The notes: generated from the letters alone by a model not told the origin. A DNA stretch of 64,000 nt from Marivirga sericea (GCF_900177665.1 NZ_FXAW01000010.1:110769-174768); one strand, 5' to 3'; counted from the first letter of the stretch, positions 9,713 through 19,070 are shown. Program-made: numbers and translations.

Positions 9713-10723
9713 ATGAAAATAGCTGTTGTAGGTGCCACTGGCTTAGTGGGTGGTGAAATGTTAAAGGTTTTGGATGAAAGAAACGTCCAATTTGATGAAT
9801 TACTTTTAGTGGCTTCTGCCCGTTCTGCAGGTAAGAAGATGAGCTTTAAGGGTAATGAATATACCGTTATCACTTTAGAAGAAGCCGTGGAAGCCAAACC
9901 TGATTTAGCGTTATTTTCAGCAGGCGGAAGCACATCTTTGGAGTGGGCTCCAAAATTTGAAGAAATAGGAACTGTAGTCATTGATAACAGCTCGGCCTGG
10001 AGAATGAATGACAGGATAAAATTGATAGTGCCAGAAATCAATGGTCATGAATTGAAAATTGACCATAGAATTATCGCCAATCCAAATTGCTCTACCATAC
10101 AAATGGTGATGGCCTTGGCACCATTGCATAAAAAATATAAAATGCAACGCATTGTGGTTTCTACCTATCAATCGGTTACTGGCACTGGCAAAGCCGCAGT
10201 AGATCAATTGATGGATGAAAGAGCTGGAAAAGAAGGAGATAAAGTTTATCCTCACCCTATTGATATGAATGCATTGCCACATATAGATGTATTTATGGAA
10301 AATGATTATACTAAAGAGGAAATGAAAATGGTGAACGAAACCAAGAAAATCTTTAGTGATAATTCCATTGGACTTTCAGCAACTTGTGTCCGTTTACCGG
10401 TAATGGGTGGACATTCCGAATCAGTGAATGTTACTTTTGAGAAAGATTTTGAAGTGGCAGAAGTAAAAGAAATCCTAGCAAATACCCCGGGAGTAGTATT
10501 ACAAGATGATCCAAAAAACAATGTTTATCCATTACCATTAAATGCGCATGGAAAGGACGAGGTTTTTGTTGGCAGAATTAGAAGAGACGAATCTGCAGAA
10601 AACACATTGAATATGTGGATAGTAGCCGATAACCTGAGAAAAGGTGCAGCTACTAATGCCGTACAAATTGCAGAATATATGATAGAACATAGTTTAGTTC
10701 ATCCTTATGGAATTGAACGTTAA
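9713..10723 (+). CDS. asd: Aspartate-semialdehyde dehydrogenase
   Basis: NADPH-dependent reduction of aspartyl phosphate to aspartate semialdehyde, the branch point to lysine/diaminopimelate, threonine and methionine. The 336-residue protein has the Rossmann motif GATGLVG (residues 7-13), the catalytic Cys126 in NPNCSTIQ and the catalytic-base His234 in VMGGHSESV. The length is normal for the family. The ATG at 9713 begins immediately with MKIAVVGATG. The stop codon lies inside the next gene, which begins 17 bp upstream of it, suggesting translational coupling with the methyltransferase. Confidence 0.96.
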   Translation: MKIAVVGATGLVGGEMLKVLDERNVQFDELLLVASARSAGKKMSFKGNEYTVITLEEAVEAKPDLALFSAGGSTSLEWAPKFEEIGTVVIDNSSAWRMNDRIKLIVPEINGHELKIDHRIIANPNCSTIQMVMALAPLHKKYKMQRIVVSTYQSVTGTGKAAVDQLMDERAGKEGDKVYPHPIDMNALPHIDVFMENDYTKEEMKMVNETKKIFSDNSIGLSATCVRLPVMGGHSESVNVTFEKDFEVAEVKEILANTPGVVLQDDPKNNVYPLPLNAHGKDEVFVGRIRRDESAENTLNMWIVADNLRKGAATNAVQIAEYMIEHSLVHPYGIER

Positions 10724-11894
10724 TAAAGAAGAAAATTGGAAATTCATTAAAGACCATGAGCAGGATGACCCTGCTCATTTGGTTTTAAAGCAAAAGCAAT
10801 TTCCTGATTTACCATTAAAAGAGCTTGTCGCCCAGATTGCCTCTCGACAAAAAGCTAAGACCAAATTACCAGAATGGTTTTCTGAAAAAGTCTGGTTCCC
10901 ACCCAAACTGTCATTAGAGCAATCCAGTTCTGAAGCAACTGCAAAATTCAAGGCCAGTCTAATTTCAGGAAATTGTTTTGCGGACTTAACAGGCGGATTC
11001 GGAATTGATTCCTATTATCTCTCTCAAAATTTCAAACAATCCCATTATATAGAACAACAAGCTGAGCTGTGTCAATTGGCAAGGCATAATTTTGGTGAAT
11101 TAAAAGCAGCTATTGTAGTTCACCACACTGAATCAGAAGCATATTTAAATACTATTCGACAGCCTTTAGATTGGATTTATCTTGACCCTGCAAGAAGAGG
11201 AGACCGAAATCAAAAAGTTTTTTTATGGGAAGACTGTAATCCTAATTTAGTAGCACTTTTGCCGGAACTTTTCGAAAAAGCAAATAATGTTATGGTGAAA
11301 GCGGCTCCTATGCAGGATATAAGCAGAGCCATTGCAGAATTGGAATACAAAGTAAAAGAGGTTTTTATCATTGAATGGCAAAATGAGGTAAAGGAGCTAC
11401 TTTATCTTTTAAGTAAGGAAGCAGTTGCAAACTCCGAGATTCATGCAGTTCAGCTATCTGAAAATGGAATGCCCATTTTTTCCTTCACTGGAAATAAATT
11501 GACAGAAGCCGAAAGCTTAATCAGTTTTGAAATGCCGCAACAATACTTATACGAGCCTTGTCCAGCTATGATGAAAGCCGGACTTTTCAAACAGCTTGCA
11601 GCCAAGTATGGAATATCGAAATTACACCCGAATACACAGCTTTTTACATCTGATATTCTGATTGCAGATTTTCCCGGCAGAGCCTTTAAAATTCTACATT
11701 CAATTCCGGTACAAAAAAAGGAATTGAAAAAAGTGCAAGCTGATTTGAAAGCCAATTTAAGCACACGGAATTTTCCAATGCCCATTGCTCAGCTCAAGAA
11801 AAAGCTTGGTTTAAAAGATGGAGGGGATAGGTATTTATTTGCTACCACTTTGAAGGATGGGGGGAAGGGGTTATTGGTTTGTGATAAGTTATGA
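10707..11894 (+). CDS. Class I SAM-dependent methyltransferase with THUMP-like C-terminus
   Basis: Predicted methyltransferase of 395 residues. The SAM-binding motif DLTGGFGID is at residues 93-101 and the substrate-pocket motif LDPARR at 159-164. Together with the C-terminal THUMP-like segment this matches a Bacteroidota family usually annotated as THUMP-like methyltransferase, probably acting on RNA; the target is not known. The start overlaps the end of asd by 17 bp. Notably its last codons and stop (TGA at 11892-11894) lie inside the left inverted repeat of the adjacent four-helix-bundle element, so the native C-terminus may have been altered by that insertion. Confidence 0.85.
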   Translation: MELNVNKEENWKFIKDHEQDDPAHLVLKQKQFPDLPLKELVAQIASRQKAKTKLPEWFSEKVWFPPKLSLEQSSSEATAKFKASLISGNCFADLTGGFGIDSYYLSQNFKQSHYIEQQAELCQLARHNFGELKAAIVVHHTESEAYLNTIRQPLDWIYLDPARRGDRNQKVFLWEDCNPNLVALLPELFEKANNVMVKAAPMQDISRAIAELEYKVKEVFIIEWQNEVKELLYLLSKEAVANSEIHAVQLSENGMPIFSFTGNKLTEAESLISFEMPQQYLYEPCPAMMKAGLFKQLAAKYGISKLHPNTQLFTSDILIADFPGRAFKILHSIPVQKKELKKVQADLKANLSTRNFPMPIAQLKKKLGLKDGGDRYLFATTLKDGGKGLLVCDKL

Positions 11895-12292
11895 ATTATG
11901 AATAATAAAAAAGAGAATATCCTTCTTGTCAAATCCTTCTCCTTTGCCGTCAGGATTGTAAAGCTTTTTCAATATTTGGCTAAAAAAAAATAAGAGTATG
12001 TATTAAGTAAGCAAATATTAAGAAGTGGAACCGCTGTAGGAGAATTAATTCGTGAAGCTCAAAATGCTGAAAGTAAAAAAGACTTCATTCATAAATTATC
12101 AATAGTACAACAAGAATGTGATGAAACGGTTTATTGGCTTGAATTACTAAAAGAGACCGAATATATTAATGAAGAAGAATTTCAAAGCATTTTTGAAAAT
12201 GCCAATGAACTTTTGAAAATAATTAAAAGCTCAATTTTAACCATAAAACAGAAAACTCTCCATCCATAATTCATCTCTCATCATTCATAACT
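11887..12292. repeat. Inverted repeats flanking the four-helix-bundle pseudogene
   Basis: AGTTATGAAT at 11887-11896 is the exact reverse complement of ATTCATAACT at 12283-12292, and inner TCATAATT-type repeats continue the match (AATTATGA near 11895, CATAATT near 12265). The repeats bracket the intervening-sequence-protein ORF, as if the whole 0.4 kb were one insertion unit. Confidence 0.6.
11898..12269 (+). pseudogene. 23S rRNA intervening-sequence (four-helix bundle) protein, interrupted by a stop
   Basis: Reading from ATG 11898 gives a continuous match to the S23/IVP four-helix-bundle family: KSFSFAVRIVKLFQYLA, then YVLSKQILRSGTAVGELIREA, then KKDFIHKLSIVQQECDET and YWLELL, ending at TAA 12267-12269. 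A single TAA codon at 11991-11993, directly after nine A residues, interrupts the frame, and the sense resumes in the same frame on the other side. It is therefore a point nonsense change (or a 3n indel), not a frameshift. The full product would be about 123 residues. The family is often found inside rRNA operons or as free-standing copies in Bacteroidota; no rRNA is near this copy. It is called a pseudogene unless the stop is read through. Confidence 0.75.
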
Positions 12293-12299
12293 GGCATGT

Positions 12300-12470
12300 T
12301 TAACTAAAAATAAACTTCAAAATTAAGAAAATTAGTATGGGGGCACCGTAGTACTTAAGCACCTTCAATCGGTTTGGTGCGTCATTCCACCACAATACCC
12401 ACCAAGGCTTGATATAGCCGAATAAAAAGAGTGTCCCAAAGCAAATCAAAAAGAAGTCAATATAATGCAA
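12300..12470 (-). CDS. Putative 56-residue membrane protein (TTG start)
   Basis: A short minus-strand frame begins at TTG 12470 and ends at TAA 12300-12302. It encodes HYIDFFLICFGTLFLFGYI, the tryptophan-rich loop KPWWVLWWNDAPNR and a second hydrophobic segment APILIFLILKFIFS. Two hydrophobic helices separated by a polar loop look like a real small inner-membrane protein or the tail of a larger lost one. There is no ATG in frame; the in-frame stop just upstream of the TTG limits the length. No family is recognised. It lies between the four-helix-bundle pseudogene and the next + strand gene. Confidence 0.45.
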   Translation of the reverse strand: MHYIDFFLICFGTLFLFGYIKPWWVLWWNDAPNRLKVLKYYGAPILIFLILKFIFS

Positions 12471-12569
12471 TTACTTATCTGGTTAAAAGTACGGATTATC
12501 GAAAAAGTCTAAAGTGACAAAACAAAATAAAGCATTTCCCGCATATTTACTTGAAACAAAACTTTTTAT

Positions 12570-12953
12570 ATGATCACAATTGCAGAAAACGAGCAATATT
12601 CTTTAAAAGTAGATATCACTAAAAACAGAGCTTTCTTAAAAATCTATGGTTTTTGGAGGAATAAAGAAGATATTCCAGGCTATTTAGAAGATTGGGACGA
12701 GGCATTAAAAAAATTAGATGGAGGGTTTACGCTGTTAACTGATGCTTCGGAAATGGTAATACACCCTGGAGATGTGCGAGACGTACATTCTAAGGCACAG
12801 GATAAAATTATTAAAGCCGGTGTAAAAAAAGTAGCGGAATTACACAAGGAAAGTATTTCAGAAATGCAATTAGATGGCGTGTCCAATGAAAGTGGCATGC
12901 CAAAGATGAACTTTAAAGACAAGGAAGAGGCACTGAAGTGGTTGGATGCTTAA
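12570..12953 (+). CDS. Conserved hypothetical protein, possibly STAS/SpoIIAA-like
   Basis: Soluble 127-residue protein without signal peptide or membrane segment. The alternating strand/helix pattern (AFLKIYGFWRN, GGFTLLTDASEMV, then long helices) is reminiscent of the SpoIIAA/STAS-like fold, but no conserved phosphorylated Ser/Thr can be assigned, so this is only a fold guess. It is a lone + strand gene ending 42 bp before the convergent deaminase gene with a hairpin between. ATG 12570 is the only plausible start. Confidence 0.7.
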   Translation: MITIAENEQYSLKVDITKNRAFLKIYGFWRNKEDIPGYLEDWDEALKKLDGGFTLLTDASEMVIHPGDVRDVHSKAQDKIIKAGVKKVAELHKESISEMQLDGVSNESGMPKMNFKDKEEALKWLDA

Positions 12954-12970
12954 TCAGAATTTAACAAATG

Positions 12971-12995
12971 GTGCTCGGGGACATGCTCGAGCATT
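12971..12995. terminator. Bidirectional hairpin between convergent genes
   Basis: TGCTCG at 12972-12977 pairs with CGAGCA at 12988-12993, followed on the + strand by TTCTATTT. It sits between two convergent genes, as expected for a shared terminator. Confidence 0.5.
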
Positions 12996-13898
12996 CTATT
13001 TCTCTGCCAAATCAAATCCAAATCGCTGATTAAAGCCTGCAACTCCCTGCAATCCTCCTGAATGAATTGCTAATATCTTTTGGTCAGATTTAATGTTACC
13101 CTTTTCCAATTCCATCATTAGACCGTACATCATTTTGCCTGTATAAATAGGGTCTAATGCTATTGATGTTTTCTTATAAAAATCTTGAATGAAGTCAATC
13201 AGTTCTGGTTGCCATTTTGCATAGCCACCAAAATGATATTGCGTTTTTATCTCCCAGTTTTCCTCTTTGCTACCCTCAAGCAATTTTTCAATTTCTTGCT
13301 CTGGCCATTCTCCTTTTAAAACTGAAAAGCCTAGAAGCTTTTGCTTAGCTGACTTACCTTTTATCAATCCGGCTATTGTACCACCTGTTCCAAAACATGT
13401 GGATATTAGTCCATAATCATCTGGTATATATTGATGGATTTCTTTCGTTCCGCTAATCGCCAATTCGTTTGTTCCTCCCTCTGGTATGATATAAGGATGA
13501 TCAAATTTAGCTCCTAATTCCTTTAATCCTCTTTCCTCCTCTTTAGCCCGATATTCTTCTCTACTGATGAAGTGCAATAGCATGCCATTTTCTTTAGCTA
13601 ATTCTAAAGTGGGGTTACTGACCTCCTCTCCCCTTATTATTCCGATAGATTCAAATCCGCAAGCTTTTGCTGAAATGGCTGTAGCTGCTATATGGTTTGA
13701 AAAGGCTCCACCAAAAGTCAGGATTTTTTTTAACCCCTTCTTTTCTGCTTCCATAAAATTGTACTTGAGTTTAAAAAACTTATTTCCTGATGCTCCAAGA
13801 TGTATCTTGTCTAATCTTAGAATATCAAAAGCTAGTTCATGATAGAGAACGCTTTGAATGGGTACAAACTCGGGGGAAAAGAATTTCTTCACAGACAT
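12996..13898 (-). CDS. PLP-dependent ACC deaminase / D-cysteine desulfhydrase family protein
   Basis: Fold-type II PLP enzyme, 300 residues. The expected Schiff-base lysine is Lys40 in SGNKFFKLKYN, and the phosphate-binding GGAFSNH segment follows in the low 70s. FGTGGTIAGL and the C-terminal IHSGGLQG complete the cofactor pocket. Family members either deaminate 1-aminocyclopropane-1-carboxylate or desulfhydrate D-cysteine. In marine Bacteroidota the D-cysteine activity is the more likely, but substrate cannot be told from sequence. Slightly shorter than the classical enzymes (about 330). It is divergent from the following lipoprotein gene. Confidence 0.88.
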   Translation of the reverse strand: MSVKKFFSPEFVPIQSVLYHELAFDILRLDKIHLGASGNKFFKLKYNFMEAEKKGLKKILTFGGAFSNHIAATAISAKACGFESIGIIRGEEVSNPTLELAKENGMLLHFISREEYRAKEEERGLKELGAKFDHPYIIPEGGTNELAISGTKEIHQYIPDDYGLISTCFGTGGTIAGLIKGKSAKQKLLGFSVLKGEWPEQEIEKLLEGSKEENWEIKTQYHFGGYAKWQPELIDFIQDFYKKTSIALDPIYTGKMMYGLMMELEKGNIKSDQKILAIHSGGLQGVAGFNQRFGFDLAEK

Positions 13899-13972
13899 GA
13901 AGCTAATTTATGGGGATTTGGCTAAATTGTATGAAATTCAACAAGGTTTTGTTAAAAATTAATCACTACTAT

Positions 13973-15100
13973 ATGAAGAGGTATTATAGTTTCTTTATCC
14001 TTATAGCTATTCTTTTTTCATCTTGCATGAAGTCTGTCTCTATTAATACTTTACGCCCTGCTGACATCAGCATTCCAAACGATATACAATCAATCGTTTT
14101 AGTGGATAGAACTGCCTACGATAGAGATGCGATTGGTGTAATTGAAGGGATTATTACTGGAGAAGGAATAAATGAAGACCGCGATGGTGTAATGACCATG
14201 TTTTCAAGTTTACAGAATAGCCTGAGAATTTCGCCTCGTTTTGATGTGGTGTTGGCATCTGAAAAACTACGTGGTCAAAATATACTCGGCTCTTTTCCGG
14301 ATGCTTTGGATTGGAGGCAAGTAGACCAACTTACAAGAAAATACGACACTGATGCTTTGTTGGCCATCGAAATATTTGACAGCAACTTCATTGTAACGAA
14401 TGGGAAAAGAAAAAACACAAGAACGATAGAGGATAAAGATGGAAACAAAATTGAACAAGAATACACTGAGTTTTTTGCAGAAGGTGTCGGAAATACGCGA
14501 ATTGGTATCCGGTTGTACGATGCTAAAAACAGGACGGTCATCGACCAGGATATTTACACTGAAAACAAAACCTGGGAAGCGGCTGCTACCAGCTTAAAGG
14601 AAGCTTTAGCTCAATTGGTCAACAAATCACAGGCTACTAAGTATTTGGCACAAGCTGTTGGAACTACTTATGCAAGCAAAATAGCTCCTATGCCTGTACG
14701 AATATCCAGAAGCTATTATGCCAAGCCTAAAAAGAATGCGTACTTGAGCAAGGGAGCTAGAGAAGCAAGCGTAAATCAATGGGAGTCTGCTATTTCCACT
14801 TGGAAAATGGGATTGCGAAATACTTCCGATACTAAAGCCAGCGGAAGACTGGCCTATAATATTGCGGTCGGTTATGAGATAATCGGAGACTTATTTTTAG
14901 CTCATGAATGGGCAGGAAAGTCATATGTAAATTATGGAAATAAAAAAGGAAGGGGCTATGCCAGTCAATTGAATAGTCGAATGATCACTGAGGAAATTTT
15001 AGATGAACAGTTGGGACTTCCTGATGCAGATTCTAAAGATGCTCAAACTGAAGAAAACAGAGAAAAGCCTACCATTAAAATCAAAATGAAAGATAACTAA
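13973..15100 (+). CDS. DUF6340-like lipoprotein with TPR-like C-terminus
   Basis: The start at ATG 13973 is preferred over an upstream ATG at 13910 because it places a canonical lipoprotein signal (MKRYYSFFILIAILFSSC) at the N-terminus. The mature 357 residues begin MKSVSINTLRPADISIP and resemble the Bacteroidota DUF6340 family of envelope lipoproteins. The middle part (VVLASEKLRG, DALLAIEIFDSNF) looks like a TolB-N/peptidoglycan-associated style alpha/beta domain. The C-terminal half (VNQWESAISTWKMGL, YNIAVGYEIIGD) is helical and TPR-like. Function is unknown; cell-envelope location is inferred from the lipobox. Confidence 0.82.
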   Translation: MKRYYSFFILIAILFSSCMKSVSINTLRPADISIPNDIQSIVLVDRTAYDRDAIGVIEGIITGEGINEDRDGVMTMFSSLQNSLRISPRFDVVLASEKLRGQNILGSFPDALDWRQVDQLTRKYDTDALLAIEIFDSNFIVTNGKRKNTRTIEDKDGNKIEQEYTEFFAEGVGNTRIGIRLYDAKNRTVIDQDIYTENKTWEAAATSLKEALAQLVNKSQATKYLAQAVGTTYASKIAPMPVRISRSYYAKPKKNAYLSKGAREASVNQWESAISTWKMGLRNTSDTKASGRLAYNIAVGYEIIGDLFLAHEWAGKSYVNYGNKKGRGYASQLNSRMITEEILDEQLGLPDADSKDAQTEENREKPTIKIKMKDN

Positions 15101-15206
15101 ACTATAATTAATAATTATTAATTGGTGAGGGCATCTGAATTTCACTAAGATCAATTAATAGTTTATTTAGGGAACCTAATACAATTATTCGGCTACCTGT
15201 TCATTA

Positions 15207-15980
15207 TCAATTTTTAATTATACTTCGTTGGCGGACTGCTTCGAATATAGCTATGGCCCCTGAAACTGAAACATTTAATGAGGCAATTTTCCCGGTTGTA
15301 GGAATCTTAGCTAAAAAATCTGCAATTCTAATTAAGTCGTTGCTGATGCCATCTTCTTCGGAGCCTAAAATAATAGCCAATGGCTGTGACATAGGCACAT
15401 CATAAATTAGATCTGTCCCTTTTTCTGTACAAGCAACTGCTTGTAACCCGCTTTTTTGCAAATATTCTACTGTGTTTTTTAAACTATTCTCTCTACAAAC
15501 CGGAATGTAATGCAAAGCTCCTGCTGATGTTTTTACTGCATCGGAATTAATTTGTGCACTTCCCTTAAAAGGAATCACAATGGCGTCAACTCCAGCACAT
15601 TCTGCAGAACGTGCAATCGCTCCAAAATTCCGTACGTCAGTCACTCTATCCAAAATCAAAATCAACGGATCTTTACCTTTTGCAAAAGCTTCATTTATCA
15701 CATTATCCAGAGACGCATAACTTACAGCTGAGACCATTGCTATAACGCCTTGATGGTTTTTCATAGTTATCCGATTTAATTTCTCAATCGGAACTTTAGT
15801 GTAAGGCACTTTTTGTTCCTTGCACAACTCCATCAATTCACTTACCAATTCGTTGCGGACGTCTTTATCAATATAAATGTTATCCATTTCCTTACCCGCA
15901 TGAATAGCTTCAATTACGGCTCGGGTGCCAAATATATAGTCTTTATCGTTTATTTTTGGTCTTTTATTAAATGCTGCCAT
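15207..15980 (-). CDS. rlmB: 23S rRNA (guanosine-2'-O-)-methyltransferase RlmB (TrmH/SpoU family)
   Basis: SPOUT-class enzyme expected to methylate the 2'-O of G2251 in 23S rRNA. The 257 residues contain an N-terminal L30e-like substrate-binding domain (FGTRAVIEAI, about 15-85) and the three SpoU motifs: NFGAIARSAE (motif 1), ILGSEEDGIS (motif 2) and SLNVSVSGAIAIFE (motif 3), forming the trefoil knot. Length is typical. It is convergent with the upstream lipoprotein gene. Family assignment is firm; the exact nucleotide target is inferred by homology. Confidence 0.93.
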   Translation of the reverse strand: MAAFNKRPKINDKDYIFGTRAVIEAIHAGKEMDNIYIDKDVRNELVSELMELCKEQKVPYTKVPIEKLNRITMKNHQGVIAMVSAVSYASLDNVINEAFAKGKDPLILILDRVTDVRNFGAIARSAECAGVDAIVIPFKGSAQINSDAVKTSAGALHYIPVCRENSLKNTVEYLQKSGLQAVACTEKGTDLIYDVPMSQPLAIILGSEEDGISNDLIRIADFLAKIPTTGKIASLNVSVSGAIAIFEAVRQRSIIKN

Positions 15981-16060
15981 AGTCTTCAGTAGTAAAACAC
16001 AAAATTCTAAATCTAAAGTGGGAAAAACTAATATTATGCATCATATAAAAACATTTGGGT

Positions 16061-16096
16061 AAAAAAATAGCCCACATTGCGTTGTGAGCTATTTCT
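16061..16096 (-). terminator. Rho-independent terminator of the DUF2723 gene
   Basis: On the minus strand AAATAGCTCACA pairs with TGTGGGCTATTT around the loop ACGCAA, followed by a run of T. It lies just past the stop codon of the minus-strand membrane-protein gene. Confidence 0.75.
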
Positions 16097-16115
16097 TTAT
16101 ATGCTTTACTAACCG

Positions 16116-19070
16116 TTACATTCTTTCGTACAGCACCCTTAATTGATCTTGATACTCTACCGCTTGTTCATTCATGCCGTACTGTCTCATGACCTGAACA
16201 ATCTGGCTAAGAATTGCAAAACTAATTTGTCTTTCCCTACCCATATAAATTAATTCATTGTTTACTAAGTATTGAAATTGCTCTAAGTTTTGTTCCCATA
16301 ACGTATTGATTACTTCATTCGCTTTTTCTTCGTTTCCTGTTGCCAAATAAACTTGAATATAGTCCAGCGCAGTCATGTCATAAGGAACAACTTCATTCGG
16401 CACTTTTTCTCTAATAAATTCAATTACTTCCAAGGCTCTCTTCTCATCACCTTCACTTACTAATGATTTTGCTAAAGCTGTGTAAACAGAACGATGATTC
16501 AAGAAGAAGTTTCTATAGTTTTCATTATAATAAACATCCGGATCAGCTGTATTTGTGAAATGGAAACTGTTTATCAAATTATCGTACATCACTTCTGTAT
16601 TGACAAATTCTTCTTGGACATTATCCCTTTCAATTGGTAGTAATCGGTAGGTCAAGCCTTCTTGAATAACATACTTTCGCAAATCCATCTTTATTCCATT
16701 CAGTGATGTAGTATTGAAATAGATCGGGCGCTTCCAATTATTCTCATTCATGATATCTAGTATCATTAAATCCTTTTTTTCCAATCCATTCCCTTTCACT
16801 GTCCAAATCATTCTGTCAACCAGCATATTCTCTTTATCCTTAGGAATAATTCCCAAACTTTTAACATGACTGGTGTCTACCTTCAAGCTCAATTGCTTCG
16901 AAGGCAACATATTATAACTACCAACTGAAGTCGGAACTTCAAGGCTTTTATTATTACTTCTAATCAAACTCAAATAACGGTCAATTGGAATAGCTCCTGA
17001 TATGCCGGTATTTGCCATATAAGGTAAATAGTCATTTTTACCGCCTTGCGCTACCTGCTCTTCACTTAAGGTTAAAGGCAATGGCTCAGAATCATAAGCG
17101 TTTTGACGCATTTGATTAATATACCAATCTGTATTGAAGTAACTCAAAACTATGACTCTAACATCCGTTCTAAATCCTTCAACCTCCTGCACAAACCATA
17201 GTGGGAACGTATCATTATCGCCTCCAGTAAATAAAATGGCATTTGGTTCGCAAGACGCTAAATAATTTCTAGCTGCGTCAACCGAGAAATAGCGGTCTGA
17301 TCGGTCATGATCATCCCATCCTTCAGAAGCCATTATGCCCGGCACTATCAAACAAATTACTCCTGCAACAACACCCGCAACTTTTGGATTCTTTATTGCT
17401 TTTTCTAGCAAAGAAGCTACAGCCAACACACCAAACCCTATCCAAAATGCAAAGGCGTAGTAAGAACCTGCATAGATATAATCTCTTTCGCGCGGCTCAG
17501 TTGCAGGTGAATTCAGGTATAGAATTAAAGCAATACCCGTTAAGAAAAAGAATAAACCCACTACGCTGAAGCCTTTCAAATCCTTTTTATAATGGAAGAA
17601 AATTCCAATTAGGCCGAGAATAAAAGGCAACATATAAAAATTATTTCTGGCCTTATTATCTTTCATGATTTCAGGCATTTCACTAGTGTCCTGGAACATA
17701 GTTTTCCATCCCGCCCCTTCAATATCACTTTCTCTACCCGCAAAGTTCCACATGAGGTATCGGAAATACATATGCCCTAATTGGTATCGGAACATAAACT
17801 TGATATTGTCAGCGAAATTTGGTTTTTCATTATTACGAAGACCTGTCCACCTTCTGTATTCCTCTGGATGACCTGGAGCACCGCTATACATTCTTGGAAG
17901 AATAGTAGTCCTATTCGGATCATGCTGGGTAGTAATTTTATAATCCGTAACTTCATATTCCTTCTTACCCTTGCTATAAACTGCATCTCCCCTGTCTTGA
18001 GAAATCACCTCTGCATCGAAGTATTGCCCATGTAAAAGTGGTCTTGATCCGTACTGATCTCTATTCAAATAGGATAGTAAAGTCATCACATTCTCTGGGT
18101 TGTTTTGGTCAATTGGAGGATTATAATTTGACCTGATCATTACTATAAAGTAAGACGAATAGCCTATCAGTATGAAAGTAAGTGCTAGAAGAAAGGTATG
18201 TAAAGTAACTTTCTCCTTTTTAATGGCATAGTATATTCCATAAGAAAGACCACCAACTAATAATAGGCCAAAAATTAATGCTCCAAAGCCAAATGGCAAT
18301 CCAATGGAGTTTATAAAGAAGATTTCAAATTTACCGATCAAATTAGGCACCCCTAAAATGATAAATTGCCAGATAAAAATAAGTATTGCACTACTGATTA
18401 AAAGTGCAAAAAAGATTCCTTTAAATGTTACATTTTTGTACTTCTTGAAATAATAAATCAATCCTAGAGCTGGTAATGCTACTATGTTCAATAAGTGAAC
18501 TCCAATTGATATCCCTATGATATAGGCAATCAAAATCAACCATCGGTTTTCTGTTGACTCGTCTTCTATCACTTCCCATTTCAACATGGCCCAAAAAACT
18601 AATGCAATTAAGAAAGAAGACATGGCGTAAACCTCTGCCTCCACTGCCGACCACCAGAAGGAATCTGAAAAAGTAAAGGCCAAACTACCAATAGCACCAG
18701 CTGCGATAATTTTTATGGTCTGTGCCGTATTTGCTTCACCCACTTTAATTTTCATGATCTTGTGAGAAAGCAAATTGATAGACCAAAACATAAACAAGAT
18801 GGTAAACCCACTACTCAATGCAGAAACCAAGTTGACCGCAAAACCAACAGATTCTACATCGCTGCTGGCGAACATGGAAAACATTCTACCAATTAATAAG
18901 AACATTGGAGCCCCAGCAGGGTGAGGAACTTGTAGTTTATAGGCACTAGCAATAAACTCTGCACAGTCCCAAAAACTAGCCACTGGCTCAAGAGTGAAGA
19001 TATAAACGGCAGAAGCGATTATGAATATGATCCAGCCACTAAGGTTGTTAATCTTTTGATAAGACGTCAT
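16116..19070 (-). CDS. DUF2723 (GT117, TMEM260-like) membrane protein
   Basis: Polytopic inner-membrane protein of 984 residues. The N-terminal DUF2723 segment contains the conserved FWDCAEFIASAYKLQVPHPAG, whose acidic residues are the expected catalytic site. About ten further hydrophobic segments follow (to near residue 560), then a soluble region and a C-terminal helical-repeat part. DUF2723 corresponds to CAZy family GT117, which includes human TMEM260, a protein O-mannosyltransferase. A role in protein O-glycosylation or surface glycan assembly in this bacterium is therefore inferred. Length is normal for Bacteroidota members. Single-gene unit with its own terminator. Confidence 0.9.
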   Translation of the reverse strand: MTSYQKINNLSGWIIFIIASAVYIFTLEPVASFWDCAEFIASAYKLQVPHPAGAPMFLLIGRMFSMFASSDVESVGFAVNLVSALSSGFTILFMFWSINLLSHKIMKIKVGEANTAQTIKIIAAGAIGSLAFTFSDSFWWSAVEAEVYAMSSFLIALVFWAMLKWEVIEDESTENRWLILIAYIIGISIGVHLLNIVALPALGLIYYFKKYKNVTFKGIFFALLISSAILIFIWQFIILGVPNLIGKFEIFFINSIGLPFGFGALIFGLLLVGGLSYGIYYAIKKEKVTLHTFLLALTFILIGYSSYFIVMIRSNYNPPIDQNNPENVMTLLSYLNRDQYGSRPLLHGQYFDAEVISQDRGDAVYSKGKKEYEVTDYKITTQHDPNRTTILPRMYSGAPGHPEEYRRWTGLRNNEKPNFADNIKFMFRYQLGHMYFRYLMWNFAGRESDIEGAGWKTMFQDTSEMPEIMKDNKARNNFYMLPFILGLIGIFFHYKKDLKGFSVVGLFFFLTGIALILYLNSPATEPRERDYIYAGSYYAFAFWIGFGVLAVASLLEKAIKNPKVAGVVAGVICLIVPGIMASEGWDDHDRSDRYFSVDAARNYLASCEPNAILFTGGDNDTFPLWFVQEVEGFRTDVRVIVLSYFNTDWYINQMRQNAYDSEPLPLTLSEEQVAQGGKNDYLPYMANTGISGAIPIDRYLSLIRSNNKSLEVPTSVGSYNMLPSKQLSLKVDTSHVKSLGIIPKDKENMLVDRMIWTVKGNGLEKKDLMILDIMNENNWKRPIYFNTTSLNGIKMDLRKYVIQEGLTYRLLPIERDNVQEEFVNTEVMYDNLINSFHFTNTADPDVYYNENYRNFFLNHRSVYTALAKSLVSEGDEKRALEVIEFIREKVPNEVVPYDMTALDYIQVYLATGNEEKANEVINTLWEQNLEQFQYLVNNELIYMGRERQISFAILSQIVQVMRQYGMNEQAVEYQDQLRVLYERM

